DNA of 47,440 bases, from assembly GCA_947166905.1 (NCBI GenBank), contig CAMVFZ010000015.1, forward strand, positions 1 to 47,440. Direction: 5' to 3'. The stretch is from an uncultured Prevotellaceae bacterium. Its GTDB lineage: Bacteria; Bacteroidota; Bacteroidia; Bacteroidales; UBA932. How positions within the stretch are numbered: the first letter of the stretch is position 1; every line of letters begins with the position of its first letter. This document shows positions 8,893 through 18,400 of the stretch, one piece after another. The position numbers and the translations under genes were made by a program. The notes below the pieces were generated by a model. The model was not told the DNA's origin and made no database searches. It saw only the letters and a program-made list of their open reading frames with translations.

Positions 8893-9476
8893 TAGAATTC
8901 CACCTTAGGTGCTACGTCTGCACCCTCAACAGCCTTGAAGTAACCCTTCTTCTCGAAGCCGAAGATAGAAGCGAAGATATTCTTGGGGAACTGCCTGATT
9001 GCGGTATTGTACTCGCGAGCAGCCTCGTTGAACTTGTTGCGCTCTACGGCAATGCGGTTCTCTGTGCCCTCCAGCTGAGCCTGAAGCTCACTGAAGTTCT
9101 GGCTGGCCTTAAGGTCCGGATAAGCCTCGCGAACAGCAAGGAGACGGCCGAGTGCCTGGCTGAGCTGATCCTGGGCGTTCTGGAACTTAGCGATCTCTGC
9201 CTCTGAGAGATTCTCTACTTTGATGCTGGTAGCGTTTGTGCGGGCGTCGGTAACAGCCTGGAGAGTCTCACGCTCGTGCTCTGCATAGCCCTTAACGGTA
9301 GCTACAAGGTTGGGGATGAGGTCTGCCCTGCGCTGGTATACGTTCTCTACCTGAGACCAAGCTGCAGAAACGCTCTCTTCTTTGCTAACAAGACCGTTGT
9401 AGGTGGATTTGCCCCAGAAGAACAAAACAACAGCAACAACAATGAGTACAATAGTAGTAGTTCCTAGCTTTTTCAT
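8892..9476 (-). CDS. lemA: LemA family protein
   Basis: The 194-residue protein has one N-terminal membrane anchor (IVLIVVAVVLFFWG) followed by the helical LemA domain. The family motifs are obvious: NGLVSKEESVSAAWSQVENVYQRRADLIPNLV, then AVREAYPDLKASQNF, then EGTENRIAVERNKFNEAAREYN, and a C-terminal PKNIFASIFGF. Role in the cell is unknown; LemA is repeatedly found beside TPM-domain proteins, as here. The FISUMP lipoprotein gene ends 31 bp upstream on the same strand, so the four may be co-transcribed. I see no convincing promoter in that gap. Confidence 0.93.
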   Translation of the reverse strand: MKKLGTTTIVLIVVAVVLFFWGKSTYNGLVSKEESVSAAWSQVENVYQRRADLIPNLVATVKGYAEHERETLQAVTDARTNATSIKVENLSEAEIAKFQNAQDQLSQALGRLLAVREAYPDLKASQNFSELQAQLEGTENRIAVERNKFNEAAREYNTAIRQFPKNIFASIFGFEKKGYFKAVEGADVAPKVEF

Positions 9477-9507
9477 AATTATCTGAATTACAATTATTGA
9501 TTCTACG

Positions 9508-10533
9508 TTAGATTGATTCCCTTACGCAACGCACCGGAGCAGCAAAAGCCTGCTTGTGGCCGGTAGAAACGTTGACATCGGGAGATGTTACATACATGTA
9601 ACGATAGTATGCCTGCTCCTGGTTGAGCTCGTCCGCAGTCCAGAACACAGCGTAGTTGTAGAAGTCACTGAACTGTGAATCGGTACCGTCTATGTTGGCA
9701 TAGCCGACAGGCAGGGCGGCAAAGCCGCTTTCTCCTGTAACCTTGACACCTTTATTGAACTCCCAGAGTTTGTCTCCGTTGAAGCTGGCATCCACCATGA
9801 GTTTGCCGGCGATTCCCTTGAAAGAAGAGAAACCATCGGCAGGAGTTGCACCAAGAGCAGTGGCAAGACCCTTCCAATCCTCAGAATTAGGAAGGCGCCA
9901 GCCGTCGGGGCAGGCATCCTTGGCCTCTTCCCAAGTGTAGAAGGTACCGAAGATGTTACGCAGAATCTCAGTGCCAAGTGTAGGGAAACCTCCGGTGTAA
10001 GAAAGGTTGCGTGCAAACCAATCTATACCGTTGATGCTTACGTATCTGTACTTTTTCTCGTCCCTGGGGTCTGTGAAAACGGGATCCGTATCTGATACTC
10101 CGGGAACATCAAGGGAAGTCTCCTGATTTACTACAACAACGGAAGAAGACTGAGTACGAAGGTAATAGCCTTCTGCATAGGCGGAACAGGTGACGGTGAG
10201 GGTACCCGTGAAATCACTGGGAATCTGAAGCAGATACTTTCCAACAATGCTTGAAGGATCGTTCTGGTAACGGGTGGTATCCCTGACAGTATTCTCCGAT
10301 GTGTACCAATAGAAACCCGGGAGCTTGCTTTCCGAGCCATAGGTAACTCCGGTAGGGGTTATTTCTACCTCTGAGCCGGATTCAAGGAAGCCCGGCAGTT
10401 CAAAGGAGAGTGTGCCATCCATGTACTCGTACTCGTCATCATCATCACTCTTATGGCAGGATACAGCAAAAACAGCGACTACTGCGCTGCATGCCATCAA
10501 AGCCATATTTTTAAAAATATTCATTTTTTCCAT
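9508..10533 (-). CDS. FISUMP-domain lipoprotein
   Basis: I chose the ATG at 10533 (341 residues) because it gives a normal lipoprotein signal peptide ending in AVSC; the ATG at 10524 is equally possible, while an earlier in-frame ATG at 10602 adds an unlikely charged leader. After the lipidated Cys comes an acidic run (DDDDEYEY), typical of Bacteroidetes surface-export signals. Residues about 50-155 look like an Ig-like beta domain. The C-terminal half has FISUMP (Fib_succ_major) hallmarks: the INGIDWFARNLSY segment, WEEAKDACPDGWRLPNSEDW, VFWTADE and the final CVRES. Such proteins are surface-exposed and probably bind ligands; no enzyme activity is known. It is divergent from apbE. Confidence 0.85.
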   Translation of the reverse strand: MEKMNIFKNMALMACSAVVAVFAVSCHKSDDDDEYEYMDGTLSFELPGFLESGSEVEITPTGVTYGSESKLPGFYWYTSENTVRDTTRYQNDPSSIVGKYLLQIPSDFTGTLTVTCSAYAEGYYLRTQSSSVVVVNQETSLDVPGVSDTDPVFTDPRDEKKYRYVSINGIDWFARNLSYTGGFPTLGTEILRNIFGTFYTWEEAKDACPDGWRLPNSEDWKGLATALGATPADGFSSFKGIAGKLMVDASFNGDKLWEFNKGVKVTGESGFAALPVGYANIDGTDSQFSDFYNYAVFWTADELNQEQAYYRYMYVTSPDVNVSTGHKQAFAAPVRCVRESI

Positions 10534-10577
10534 ATGATAAATTCGTACAAATATCGTACTTTTTAAGTAATTTTCAG

Positions 10578-10585
10578 TAAATTTG
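10578..10585 (+). promoter_or_regulatory. possible -7 element of apbE
   Basis: TAAATTTG matches the Bacteroidetes -7 consensus TAnnTTTG and lies 19 bases before the apbE start. No good -33 TTG is visible at the right distance, so the call is tentative. Confidence 0.4.
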
Positions 10586-10603
10586 TAACAAATCTTTCCC
10601 ACT

Positions 10604-11605
10604 ATGCGTTATTTATCCTTGTTTCTCACTGCCGTGATGCTGTCACTGGCTACTGCTTGCGACTCAGGAGACAAGTACGTAAACATCTCCGGCTTCACTC
10701 AGGGCGTTGATTTTAACGTCAAATTCAATACCAAAGCACTCAAAATTTCACCAGAAAAAGCAGTTCATTGCGTAGATTCCATTCTAAAATGCATTGATAC
10801 TACCCTTTCCGGTTTCAATCCGGGCTCATTGATTAGCCGCTATAACCGCGGAGAGAAAATCGAGCCCAACTGGCTTCTCAAGGATATTTACAGCCGCGCA
10901 AAAGAGATGTACGTATATACAGACTACACCGTAGATGTGGCATCAGCCCCGCTGTTTGACCTGTGGGGCTTCGGTTTTACCGGAGAAACAAAGGTAGCGC
11001 CTAGAGATGAAGAAGTCAGCGAACTGATGACCGTTTGCGGCCTGAATAACTTCAGCGGAAACCTTTCCCAGGCAACTCCGGGCCAGAAACTCAACTTCAA
11101 CGCCATCGCCCAGGGTTATTCCTGCGACCTTATCGCAGGCTTCCTATACAGCATCGGCGCAACGGACATGCTGGTAGACATCGGCGAAATATACGTCGAC
11201 GGCAAAAATCCTTCCGGGAAGGACTGGAAGATTGCCATTGACTCCCCCATCGACGGCAACAACGAGCCCGGTAAATACGTTCAGGGCTACTGGCACTCCG
11301 ACGGCAAGGCCCACGGCATTGTAACATCCGGCAACTATCGTCACTTCTTCATTGACGGAGGCAAAAAATACTCCCATACCATAGACCCCAGGACAGGCTA
11401 TCCCGTACAGCACAATCTCCTTAGCGCTACCGTGATTGCCGATGATTCCTGCACCGCAGACGCAATTTCCACCGCCTGCATGGTACTGGGCCTGGAAGAA
11501 TCCAAAAAGTTCCTGGTAGAAAAAGGACTTGAGGGCCTTCTTATTTACGACGAAAACGGCGAGTTCCGCACATGGAGCACGCCGGGATTCAAAGTAAGTT
11601 ACTAA
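10604..11605 (+). CDS. apbE: FAD:protein FMN transferase, lipoprotein
   Basis: The 333-residue lipoprotein (signal ending in ATAC, Cys19) belongs to the ApbE/flavin transferase family. These enzymes attach FMN from FAD to Thr/Ser of redox proteins such as NqrB/NqrC and RnfG/RnfD in the periplasm. Visible motifs are FNPGSLISRYN, LNFNAIAQGYSCDLIA (equivalent of the IAKGYAVD motif), TSGNYRHFF, YSHTIDPRTGYPV and the Mg-site region TADAISTACMVLG. Length is normal. It stands alone, divergent from the FISUMP gene and convergent with lolA. No Nqr or Rnf target is in the window. Confidence 0.93.
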   Translation: MRYLSLFLTAVMLSLATACDSGDKYVNISGFTQGVDFNVKFNTKALKISPEKAVHCVDSILKCIDTTLSGFNPGSLISRYNRGEKIEPNWLLKDIYSRAKEMYVYTDYTVDVASAPLFDLWGFGFTGETKVAPRDEEVSELMTVCGLNNFSGNLSQATPGQKLNFNAIAQGYSCDLIAGFLYSIGATDMLVDIGEIYVDGKNPSGKDWKIAIDSPIDGNNEPGKYVQGYWHSDGKAHGIVTSGNYRHFFIDGGKKYSHTIDPRTGYPVQHNLLSATVIADDSCTADAISTACMVLGLEESKKFLVEKGLEGLLIYDENGEFRTWSTPGFKVSY

Positions 11606-11616
11606 CAGTCAGAAAT

Positions 11617-12219
11617 TTAACGAAGGTCGGTTATGTTCGCATAGCCGGCCTTTTCTTTTTCACTGAAAGTCCAGAGACCGGGCTCGTCAGTGAAGCGGAA
11701 GGCAGACACAATGAAGTTTGCCTGGGAACCGTCCTTCATCTTTAAAGCCGCCTCCGTGGGCTGGCCCTTTACCAGGGTAAGGGAAAGGCTCTCTACCGAC
11801 GGTTCATTGACCGGAACAAGCTCGTACACATCCTTGCCGGCAGCCTTTGAAGACTTGCGGACAGTGAAATTATTGCCGATGTCGCTAAGCAGAAGCGCGG
11901 GATTGGACAGGAAGTCCAGGGCCTCGCCATCGGCGGATTCAATCACCAGCTCACCAGCGGCAGGATCGGCAGTATAACGAATCTTGCCATCGCATCTAAT
12001 GTCCAGGCCATTGCCTTCTATACGGTAGCAGGGGCCGGCCACAATGGCTTTGCCGCTGCCGGCGAAAGGGGTATCGCTACCGGAGGTGGTAAATGAATAT
12101 TCAAATTCCGCTGAGCTTTCTGCCAGTCTGGCGGAAAGCGTCTTTAGGGCATCCTGCGCCACTGCAAGGCCCGCCATACAGAGAAGCAGACAGGCCGATG
12201 CTAAAATGCGTCTTTTCAT
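11617..12219 (-). CDS. lolA: LolA-like outer-membrane lipoprotein carrier
   Basis: The start at 12219 (200 residues) is preferred: it lies 4 bp after the ftsK stop and gives a clean signal peptide (MKRRILASACLLLCMAGLAVA). An upstream in-frame ATG at 12264 would overlap ftsK. The mature protein has the LolA half-barrel pattern: an EFEYSFTTSGSDTPFAGSG beta hairpin, a central DGKIRYTADPAAGELVIES segment and NNFTVR before the C-terminal strands. LolA carries lipoproteins across the periplasm to the outer membrane. The ftsK-lolA gene order is common in many bacteria and supports the call. Confidence 0.8.
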   Translation of the reverse strand: MKRRILASACLLLCMAGLAVAQDALKTLSARLAESSAEFEYSFTTSGSDTPFAGSGKAIVAGPCYRIEGNGLDIRCDGKIRYTADPAAGELVIESADGEALDFLSNPALLLSDIGNNFTVRKSSKAAGKDVYELVPVNEPSVESLSLTLVKGQPTEAALKMKDGSQANFIVSAFRFTDEPGLWTFSEKEKAGYANITDLR

Positions 12220-12223
12220 TGCT

Positions 12224-14689
12224 TTACTCGTTTGCGTTCTTGTAAGCCTGGATGATTTCATCAAGCTCGTCCAGATCGCTTACCAGAACCTGTCTGGGTT
12301 TAGAGCCCTCCTGAGGGCCTACGATGCCGGCAGCCTGAAGCTGATCCATCACTTTACCTGAACGTGCATAACCCATGCCAAGACGGCGCTGGATATCTGA
12401 AGTGGAGCCCCTCTGTGAAGAAACGACCATTCGTGCGGCCTCCTCGAAGCGGGGGTCAAGATTGTTCATATCTATCATTCCGCCGCCTTCGCTGCCACCG
12501 TCCTCGGATGCGGGCTCGGGCAGATAGTAAGGAGTATTGTAGCTCATCTTGTAGCCCTGCTGCTCACTTATGAACTTACAAATTGAATTGATTTCCTTGC
12601 CGCTTACAAAGGCGCACTGAACACGCTCGGTATCTGCGCCGGAAAGGTAAATCATATCTCCGTTACCGATGAGCTTCTCTGCTCCCGGAGCGTCAAGGAT
12701 GGTCTTGGAATCGATGCCTGAGAATACTCTAAAGGCGATTCGTGTAGGGAAGTTGGCCTTGATAAGACCGGTAATAACGTCTACTGAAGGCCTCTGGGTT
12801 GCCAGCACAACATGGATACCGGCGGCACGACCCTTCTGGGCCAGACGCACGATTGATGTGGAAATGCTGCGGGCGATGACCTTGGAATCTCCTGAAGCGC
12901 CTACGGTCATTGTAAGGTCTGCGTACTCATCCACAACAACTACGATGTAAGGCATGTAGCGGTGGCCTTCTGTCGGAAGCAGATGACGGTCCTGATATTT
13001 CTCGTTATAAAGGGTAACCTTGTTTACAAGGGCCTTGTTCATTAGCTCGTAGCGCTCGTCCATTTCCTGGGTAAGTGAACGCAGTACGGCTTCTGCCTGC
13101 TTGGGATTCTTGCAGATGGCATTGTCACGCTCCTGCTGCTCGCTGGCAGCATTGGGCAGAACTGCAAGATAGTGATGCAGCAGGCCTGCGTAAGCAGAGA
13201 ACTCAACCATCTTAGGATCTATGAACACAAACTTGAGCTCTGAAGGATGCTTGCTGTAAAGCAAAGAGGTGATGAGCACGTTCAAGCCCACGGATTTACC
13301 CTGCTTTGTAGCACCGGCAACCAGAAGGTGCGGAGCCTCTGCAAGGTCGAATACCTTAACTTCCTGAGTAATTGTATAGCCGATGGCAACAGGGAGCTCT
13401 GCCTTTGTATTGCGGAAGGCGTCGTCGTTGAGCATGGCCTTAAGCGGCACCATTGACGGATTATCATTGGCGACCTCTATACCCACTGAATCCTCAAGAG
13501 TTACAACACGCACACCCTTGGCCTTAAGTGCCATACCGATGTCTTCCTGACGGCCGCGGATGGCCGCAATCTTGACGCCGGGAGCCGGGAACACCTTGTA
13601 CAGAGTAACCGTAGGGCCTACTACTGCCTTTACGTTTTCTACCTCTATCTTGTAGTTCTTAAGGGTTGCACGAATCTTGTAGTTGTTGCGCATAAGCTCT
13701 TCCTGGGATACGCTCTGGCGCTTATTCTCATAGTCGCCAAGGATATCCAGTGAAGGGAACTCGTATTTTTCAAGGTCTGAGCGGACATCAATACGGGGCA
13801 GTTCCTCGTTGACGTCAGTAGACAGCGGAGTACCCTCTACGATATCCAGGTTCTCTGCCGAAGTAGGCTCTGCAGATGCAGGTTCTGTTGATGTGGGTTC
13901 TGCGGTAGGGCTCTCTACACTAGCTTCGCTAGGTTCAGAAGACAGGAAATCATCTACATCCACGTCAACATCGGCCGGTTCTACAACTTCTTCCTCTGAG
14001 CCTGCAGCGGCCTCCATCTCATCCTTAACGGCCTTCTTCAGCCAAGTGAAAGTACCGGATACATTCTTCTCCTTAGGCTCCTTCTTCTTTTTTGCAGGCT
14101 TGTCAGGGTCTGATGCCAGGACATCGGAGAATCTGCGGCTGGCAAAGAGCAGCCAGAGAACAACCAGAATTGCAAGCGTGCAGAATGTGAGAAGGCTGCC
14201 TACAAGGTTATCCAGGAAGGATACCATGACATCGCCGCATCCGCCACCAAGGCCACCGCCAAAGGTGGTGTCCATTCCGGCGAGCTTGGAGATGAATGCA
14301 AAAACGAAGGATGCTACAAGGGCTCCGGTGATAGAGAGCAGAAGCACCCTGATAATCGAGTAGGAGCGCTTGCCAAAAAGCAGGCGGATTGATATTACGC
14401 CAAGTATAACGACCAGGGCTAGGGAGCCAAGGCCGAACCACTTGCAAACCAGAAGATAAGACCACTTGAAACCCAGCTTTCCGGCCATATTTGATACGGC
14501 CACATCCTGATCCATGGCACGGGCATAGCCGTCAAGGCTCTGGTCTGCCTTCCAGGTAAACAGATAGGAAACTATTGCAAGCAGGGTGAAGAAGGCGAAA
14601 GCGCCCATTACCAAGCCGGCAATGACTTCTATTTTCCTTTGCCGTTCGCGCGGCATATCTTTCCAGAAGGAGAAGACTTTTAGCTTCAT
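12224..14689 (-). CDS. ftsK: DNA translocase FtsK/SpoIIIE
   Basis: The 821-residue protein has an N-terminal membrane domain with about four helices (residues 20-180), a charged and proline/alanine-rich linker (about 185-320), the ATPase motor and the C-terminal gamma domain. The motor has Walker A GATKQGKS, Walker B VVVVDEYADL and the LATQRPSVDVITGLIKANFP segment. The gamma domain reads STSDIQRRLGMGYARSGKVM. FtsK pumps DNA at the division septum and activates XerCD at dif. Its linker carries several near-repeats of the type 'xEPxS'. It follows DUF4290 by 23 bp and precedes lolA by 4 bp, consistent with one operon. Confidence 0.96.
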   Translation of the reverse strand: MKLKVFSFWKDMPRERQRKIEVIAGLVMGAFAFFTLLAIVSYLFTWKADQSLDGYARAMDQDVAVSNMAGKLGFKWSYLLVCKWFGLGSLALVVILGVISIRLLFGKRSYSIIRVLLLSITGALVASFVFAFISKLAGMDTTFGGGLGGGCGDVMVSFLDNLVGSLLTFCTLAILVVLWLLFASRRFSDVLASDPDKPAKKKKEPKEKNVSGTFTWLKKAVKDEMEAAAGSEEEVVEPADVDVDVDDFLSSEPSEASVESPTAEPTSTEPASAEPTSAENLDIVEGTPLSTDVNEELPRIDVRSDLEKYEFPSLDILGDYENKRQSVSQEELMRNNYKIRATLKNYKIEVENVKAVVGPTVTLYKVFPAPGVKIAAIRGRQEDIGMALKAKGVRVVTLEDSVGIEVANDNPSMVPLKAMLNDDAFRNTKAELPVAIGYTITQEVKVFDLAEAPHLLVAGATKQGKSVGLNVLITSLLYSKHPSELKFVFIDPKMVEFSAYAGLLHHYLAVLPNAASEQQERDNAICKNPKQAEAVLRSLTQEMDERYELMNKALVNKVTLYNEKYQDRHLLPTEGHRYMPYIVVVVDEYADLTMTVGASGDSKVIARSISTSIVRLAQKGRAAGIHVVLATQRPSVDVITGLIKANFPTRIAFRVFSGIDSKTILDAPGAEKLIGNGDMIYLSGADTERVQCAFVSGKEINSICKFISEQQGYKMSYNTPYYLPEPASEDGGSEGGGMIDMNNLDPRFEEAARMVVSSQRGSTSDIQRRLGMGYARSGKVMDQLQAAGIVGPQEGSKPRQVLVSDLDELDEIIQAYKNANE
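13851..13918 (-). repeat. ftsK: short degenerate repeat in the FtsK linker
   Basis: The DNA repeats a ggttctgc/ggctctgc unit at roughly 15-base spacing, giving the peptide series TAEPTSTEPASAEPTSAE in the disordered linker between the membrane domain and the motor. It is probably a length-variable spacer. Confidence 0.6.
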
Positions 14690-14712
14690 AGTGGTATATG
14701 TTTATCTTGTTT

Positions 14713-15393
14713 CTAGCGTTTTTTATTCTTGTGGAAGTTCTGGCGTTTGCCAAACTGCTTCCTGGGACCGAACTCTCCCAGATTCATACCGGGACGGTTG
14801 TAGTTGCCATCCTGAGGCAAGCGGCTGATGCTGAGGCCTTCCGGAACCTTGATCCTATGGTCGGAGAGCAGCTCGATATCGTGGAAGATTGTTGCATCTT
14901 CTACGCTGTCTTTGTTCCAGATAAGATACTGCTGCCTCATGTAGAAGGCCAGGCGGCGAAGCATGGTATTCTTCTGCTCGCCTTCCGGTTCAGAAGCGAT
15001 AAGGTCAATAATGCTCTCTATGTTACGGCCGTAATGGGTTGCCTTGATAGGTTTTGTACGCAGGGGAATGCGCATGGGAGGAACCTGACGGTCTTCTTTT
15101 GCGGGGATGGGGAAAGGAGAGTCCACATCAAGGTCGTAGCCTGCGATAGCAAACAGATGATCCCAGAGCTTGTGCTCCCAATCCTCTACCGTATGTACCT
15201 GAGGATTAAGGATTTCCATAACGCGAACAATGGAACGTGCCTGTTCCGTACGTTTTTGTTTATCCTCTATTTCCCTTAGGCTGTCCACCATCTTGAGCAC
15301 GTTGCGGCCATATTCCGGCATGCTCATTTTCTCCCTCTCTGTATTGTAATCCAGTTTTCTGACCTGGCTGAATTCTACTATTTTCTCTTCCAT
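14713..15393 (-). CDS. DUF4290 family protein
   Basis: The 226-residue soluble protein is typical of DUF4290, a family essentially confined to Bacteroidetes. It has the N-terminal LDYNTEREKMSMPEYGRNVLKMVD stretch followed by IVRVMEILNPQVH and WEHKLWDHLFAIAGYDLDVD. The C-terminus is basic and low in complexity (FGKRQNFHKNKKR), which might bind nucleic acid. No function is known. It is located directly upstream of ftsK with a 23-bp gap and probably shares its promoter. Confidence 0.85.
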   Translation of the reverse strand: MEEKIVEFSQVRKLDYNTEREKMSMPEYGRNVLKMVDSLREIEDKQKRTEQARSIVRVMEILNPQVHTVEDWEHKLWDHLFAIAGYDLDVDSPFPIPAKEDRQVPPMRIPLRTKPIKATHYGRNIESIIDLIASEPEGEQKNTMLRRLAFYMRQQYLIWNKDSVEDATIFHDIELLSDHRIKVPEGLSISRLPQDGNYNRPGMNLGEFGPRKQFGKRQNFHKNKKR

Positions 15394-15417
15394 AAACTCT
15401 ATATTTCTCTCAACCTA

Positions 15418-15425
15418 CAAAAATA
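15418..15425 (-). promoter_or_regulatory. possible -7 element of the DUF4290-ftsK-lolA operon
   Basis: On the minus strand TATTTTTG matches TAnnTTTG about 25 bases before the DUF4290 start, in an A/T-rich 88-bp gap after addA. A convincing -33 TTG is missing. Confidence 0.3.
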
Positions 15426-15481
15426 GCAAAAATCTAGTTAATTACTAAATTAAATTTTTCAGGCCAGAGATACAATTCCGG

Positions 15482-18400
15482 TTACTCCACGGGAGTAACA
15501 ATAGAAGATGCCACAAACCAAAGATAACCCTTTACAGAAGCATAACCCAGGGAACGGTAAAGTGCACAATAGCGACGAACCTGGGCGGCATATCCAGGAT
15601 GGTCAGAACCAAATTTATAGTCAACGACGGTAACATCACCATCCGGGCCGATGACTACTCGGTCCGGCCTATGCAGACCTCCGTCGGAATCAATGATTCC
15701 GACTTCGTTCAGCACAGTCTGACGACTGTCAGAATTGTCTATACTGGGGGAGACACTCCCCCAAACCCCTACGGCCTCTGGCCGTATCTTATCCCCTGTG
15801 GCAACATCCTTGTCATTTCGACCGAGCGGGGCGAGTGGAGAAATCTCATCAAACCAGTGGTAGTCAGAGACTTCGGCAAGTTTGGACTGAAGCATGGAAA
15901 GGTAGGCCGGCGCCTGGGCGGGTTCTACCAGCCCGGTGGCTACCGCACGATCTACGGCCGAAGGCAGGTCCGATGCCACAGTGACATCGGCCAGAATCTT
16001 GTGCATCACAATACCCTTGAGACGCGCCACCTCCTCTGAAGAGAAGACCTCCGTTCCGGTACCGGTACTGCGCATACGGCCACGAAGAGACCAGCTACGG
16101 AAGGTAATGGGAAGCAGCTTCCCGGCCTGGTCCGGCATGGGCGCAAAACTGTACATCCGGCCGTGCTCGGAGCCAAAATCACGGGTAAAAGCGTACAGAA
16201 TATCTGCAAAACACTTGACAGCATCCGGTTTGGCAGGCTTAACAGCTATTGTATGAAGCACCTTGACGGCACGGGTCATAGCCACATAGAAAGTGTTGAT
16301 AGCATCCACGAACTGGAGCTGCTCTTCCGTCTTAAACTGGCCCGCAAACACCGTATCGGCGGATTTGGAGCTTAGATTCACATTGAAGATACCCTTTGAA
16401 ACAAGCTTTGACGCCCCGGCCTCCTGATCCGGAACGCACCACCTGCCGGTTGCCTTGAATAGATTTTCTTCACCGGCAAAAGGATAAATCAAGTAAGGGA
16501 ATTCCAGGCCCTTGGCCTTATGTATAGTCATAATGCGAACGGCATCAATTCCGTCCGGAGATGCAATCTTGGGCTTCTCTCCATCCCAGTACTTAAGGAA
16601 ACCGGAAAGGGAGTTTCCATTTGAAGAGCTCCAGGTCAGGAGCACATCCATAAACGACTGGATATAAAGTACTTCGCTGTCGAACAGCTCTTCATTGACA
16701 GACCTTAGCTCACGCAGCAATTCCTCTGCCAGGGAGTACAGGGAATCGTATGCAGCAGGGAGTTTAATCTCCAGATTCTCTGCAAGGTAGCGGTTAACAG
16801 CATCGGCCTCGTTGTCCATGCATGACATCAAGGATACCAGCCGGCGAACAGTAACGGAAGACTTGACATCCATGGAATCGTCAGAGATTACGGGTATGCC
16901 GTTATCTGCCAGGAAGGCGGCGACCTCTGAACCCTGGTCATTCTTCCTTACCAAAACAGCTATCTGGCCGTAGCTTGCTCCGGCCTCGCGGGCGGCCTCT
17001 ATTGACTCTAGCACCTGGGGGAGTTCCTCGTCCTGGGACTCGCAGAAAGTGCATTTCACATAGCCGGGAGCATCTTCCGGGGTACAAGGGACTTGTCCCG
17101 ATCCGGCATAAATGCCCTGTACAAGGTTGCCACCCATCTCTCCGTCAAGTACCCGGGCTGCGAAGTCAAAAAGCTTGTTGTTAAAATCTACAATCTCCGG
17201 CAGGCTGCGCCAGTTCTCACGCAGTTTTTCTGTGTCATCGGCATTGGGGAAACGGGCCTTCACTCCCCTGTCAAGGAGCGTCCAGTCACCACCGCGCCAA
17301 CGGTAAATACTCTGCTTGACGTCACCAACCAGAAGGTTGGATCCGCCGTTAGCATCGCTCTCTGCCAGAAGGGGCCTGAAGTTCTCCCACTGGATGGTGG
17401 ATGTATCCTGGAACTCGTCCAGAAGGAAGTTCTGAAAGCGCACTCCAAGTTTCTCGTAGATGAAAGGAGCGTCGCTTCCGGCTATTATGTCACGCAGGGT
17501 TAAATTACTGTCATCCAAGCAGATAACATTCTTCTCGTCTGCCAGCGCCTTGTATTCTTTTTCCAGTTCAAGAGCCAGTCCAAGGGTAAAGACCTGCGAA
17601 GCCAGAATTCCGGCTGTATTGTACTGAATAAAATCCTTTCCCTGAAAAAGTTGCCTTAGTTCCGCAAATGGCGCGGCCATAGTGGCCTCGGCAGCAGGGA
17701 CCAGATTCAGTTTACCCTTATTGAACCACTTTTCAGGCTCCTCACTTCTGCGAAGGAAGGCCTCAGTAGGGAAAACAGCGCCATCGGCCACCGATTTTTC
17801 CAGACTGGCAAGTTTGAAGTTGCCGGAAAAGTCGCTGTAATCAAGGCCGGCGGCGCGCATACCCTCCAGTACCTTTGAGGCAGCATCGGACACTTTTCCA
17901 CGGAAAGATTTGACGATCTCTGCGCACTCGCGGCGCACAGCCTTGAGATAATCACGGGAAAAAACTTCCTCCGGACGCAACGAATGAAGCTCCATAACGG
18001 AGCGCATCTCGTCAGACTTAAGCTGCTTGACTACCCCATCCATCGCTTTGTCCAGCGACATCCTGCCCTTTTGGCCAAGCTGATCCATAAGGCTCTCCCT
18101 CAACCAGTTACGGACATCTGAAGGCACTTCCCCAGTGCCGATGGATTCCAGAATCCTGTCTGCGCTCTCACGTACCAGGGACTCTTTGTCAAGTTCTACC
18201 TGATAGGAAGAGAACTGTCCAAGCTCACGCGCAAAAGCGCGCAGCGCCTGCTGGAAAAACTTATCAATGGTGCTTACAGAAAAAGCCGAGTAGTCATGAA
18301 GTATGTCCTTAAGCAGCGCGGCAGCCCGTTTCTGCACCTTTTCCACCCCGCCGAAGGCCGGGGCGAACTCCTTAATATAAGGAGACTTATCCGGATTATG

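Noticed and set aside
13851..13918. Repeat in the FtsK linker as a CRISPR-like or mobile repeat
   Set aside because: The unit is short and degenerate and is explained by a low-complexity TS/AEP linker peptide.
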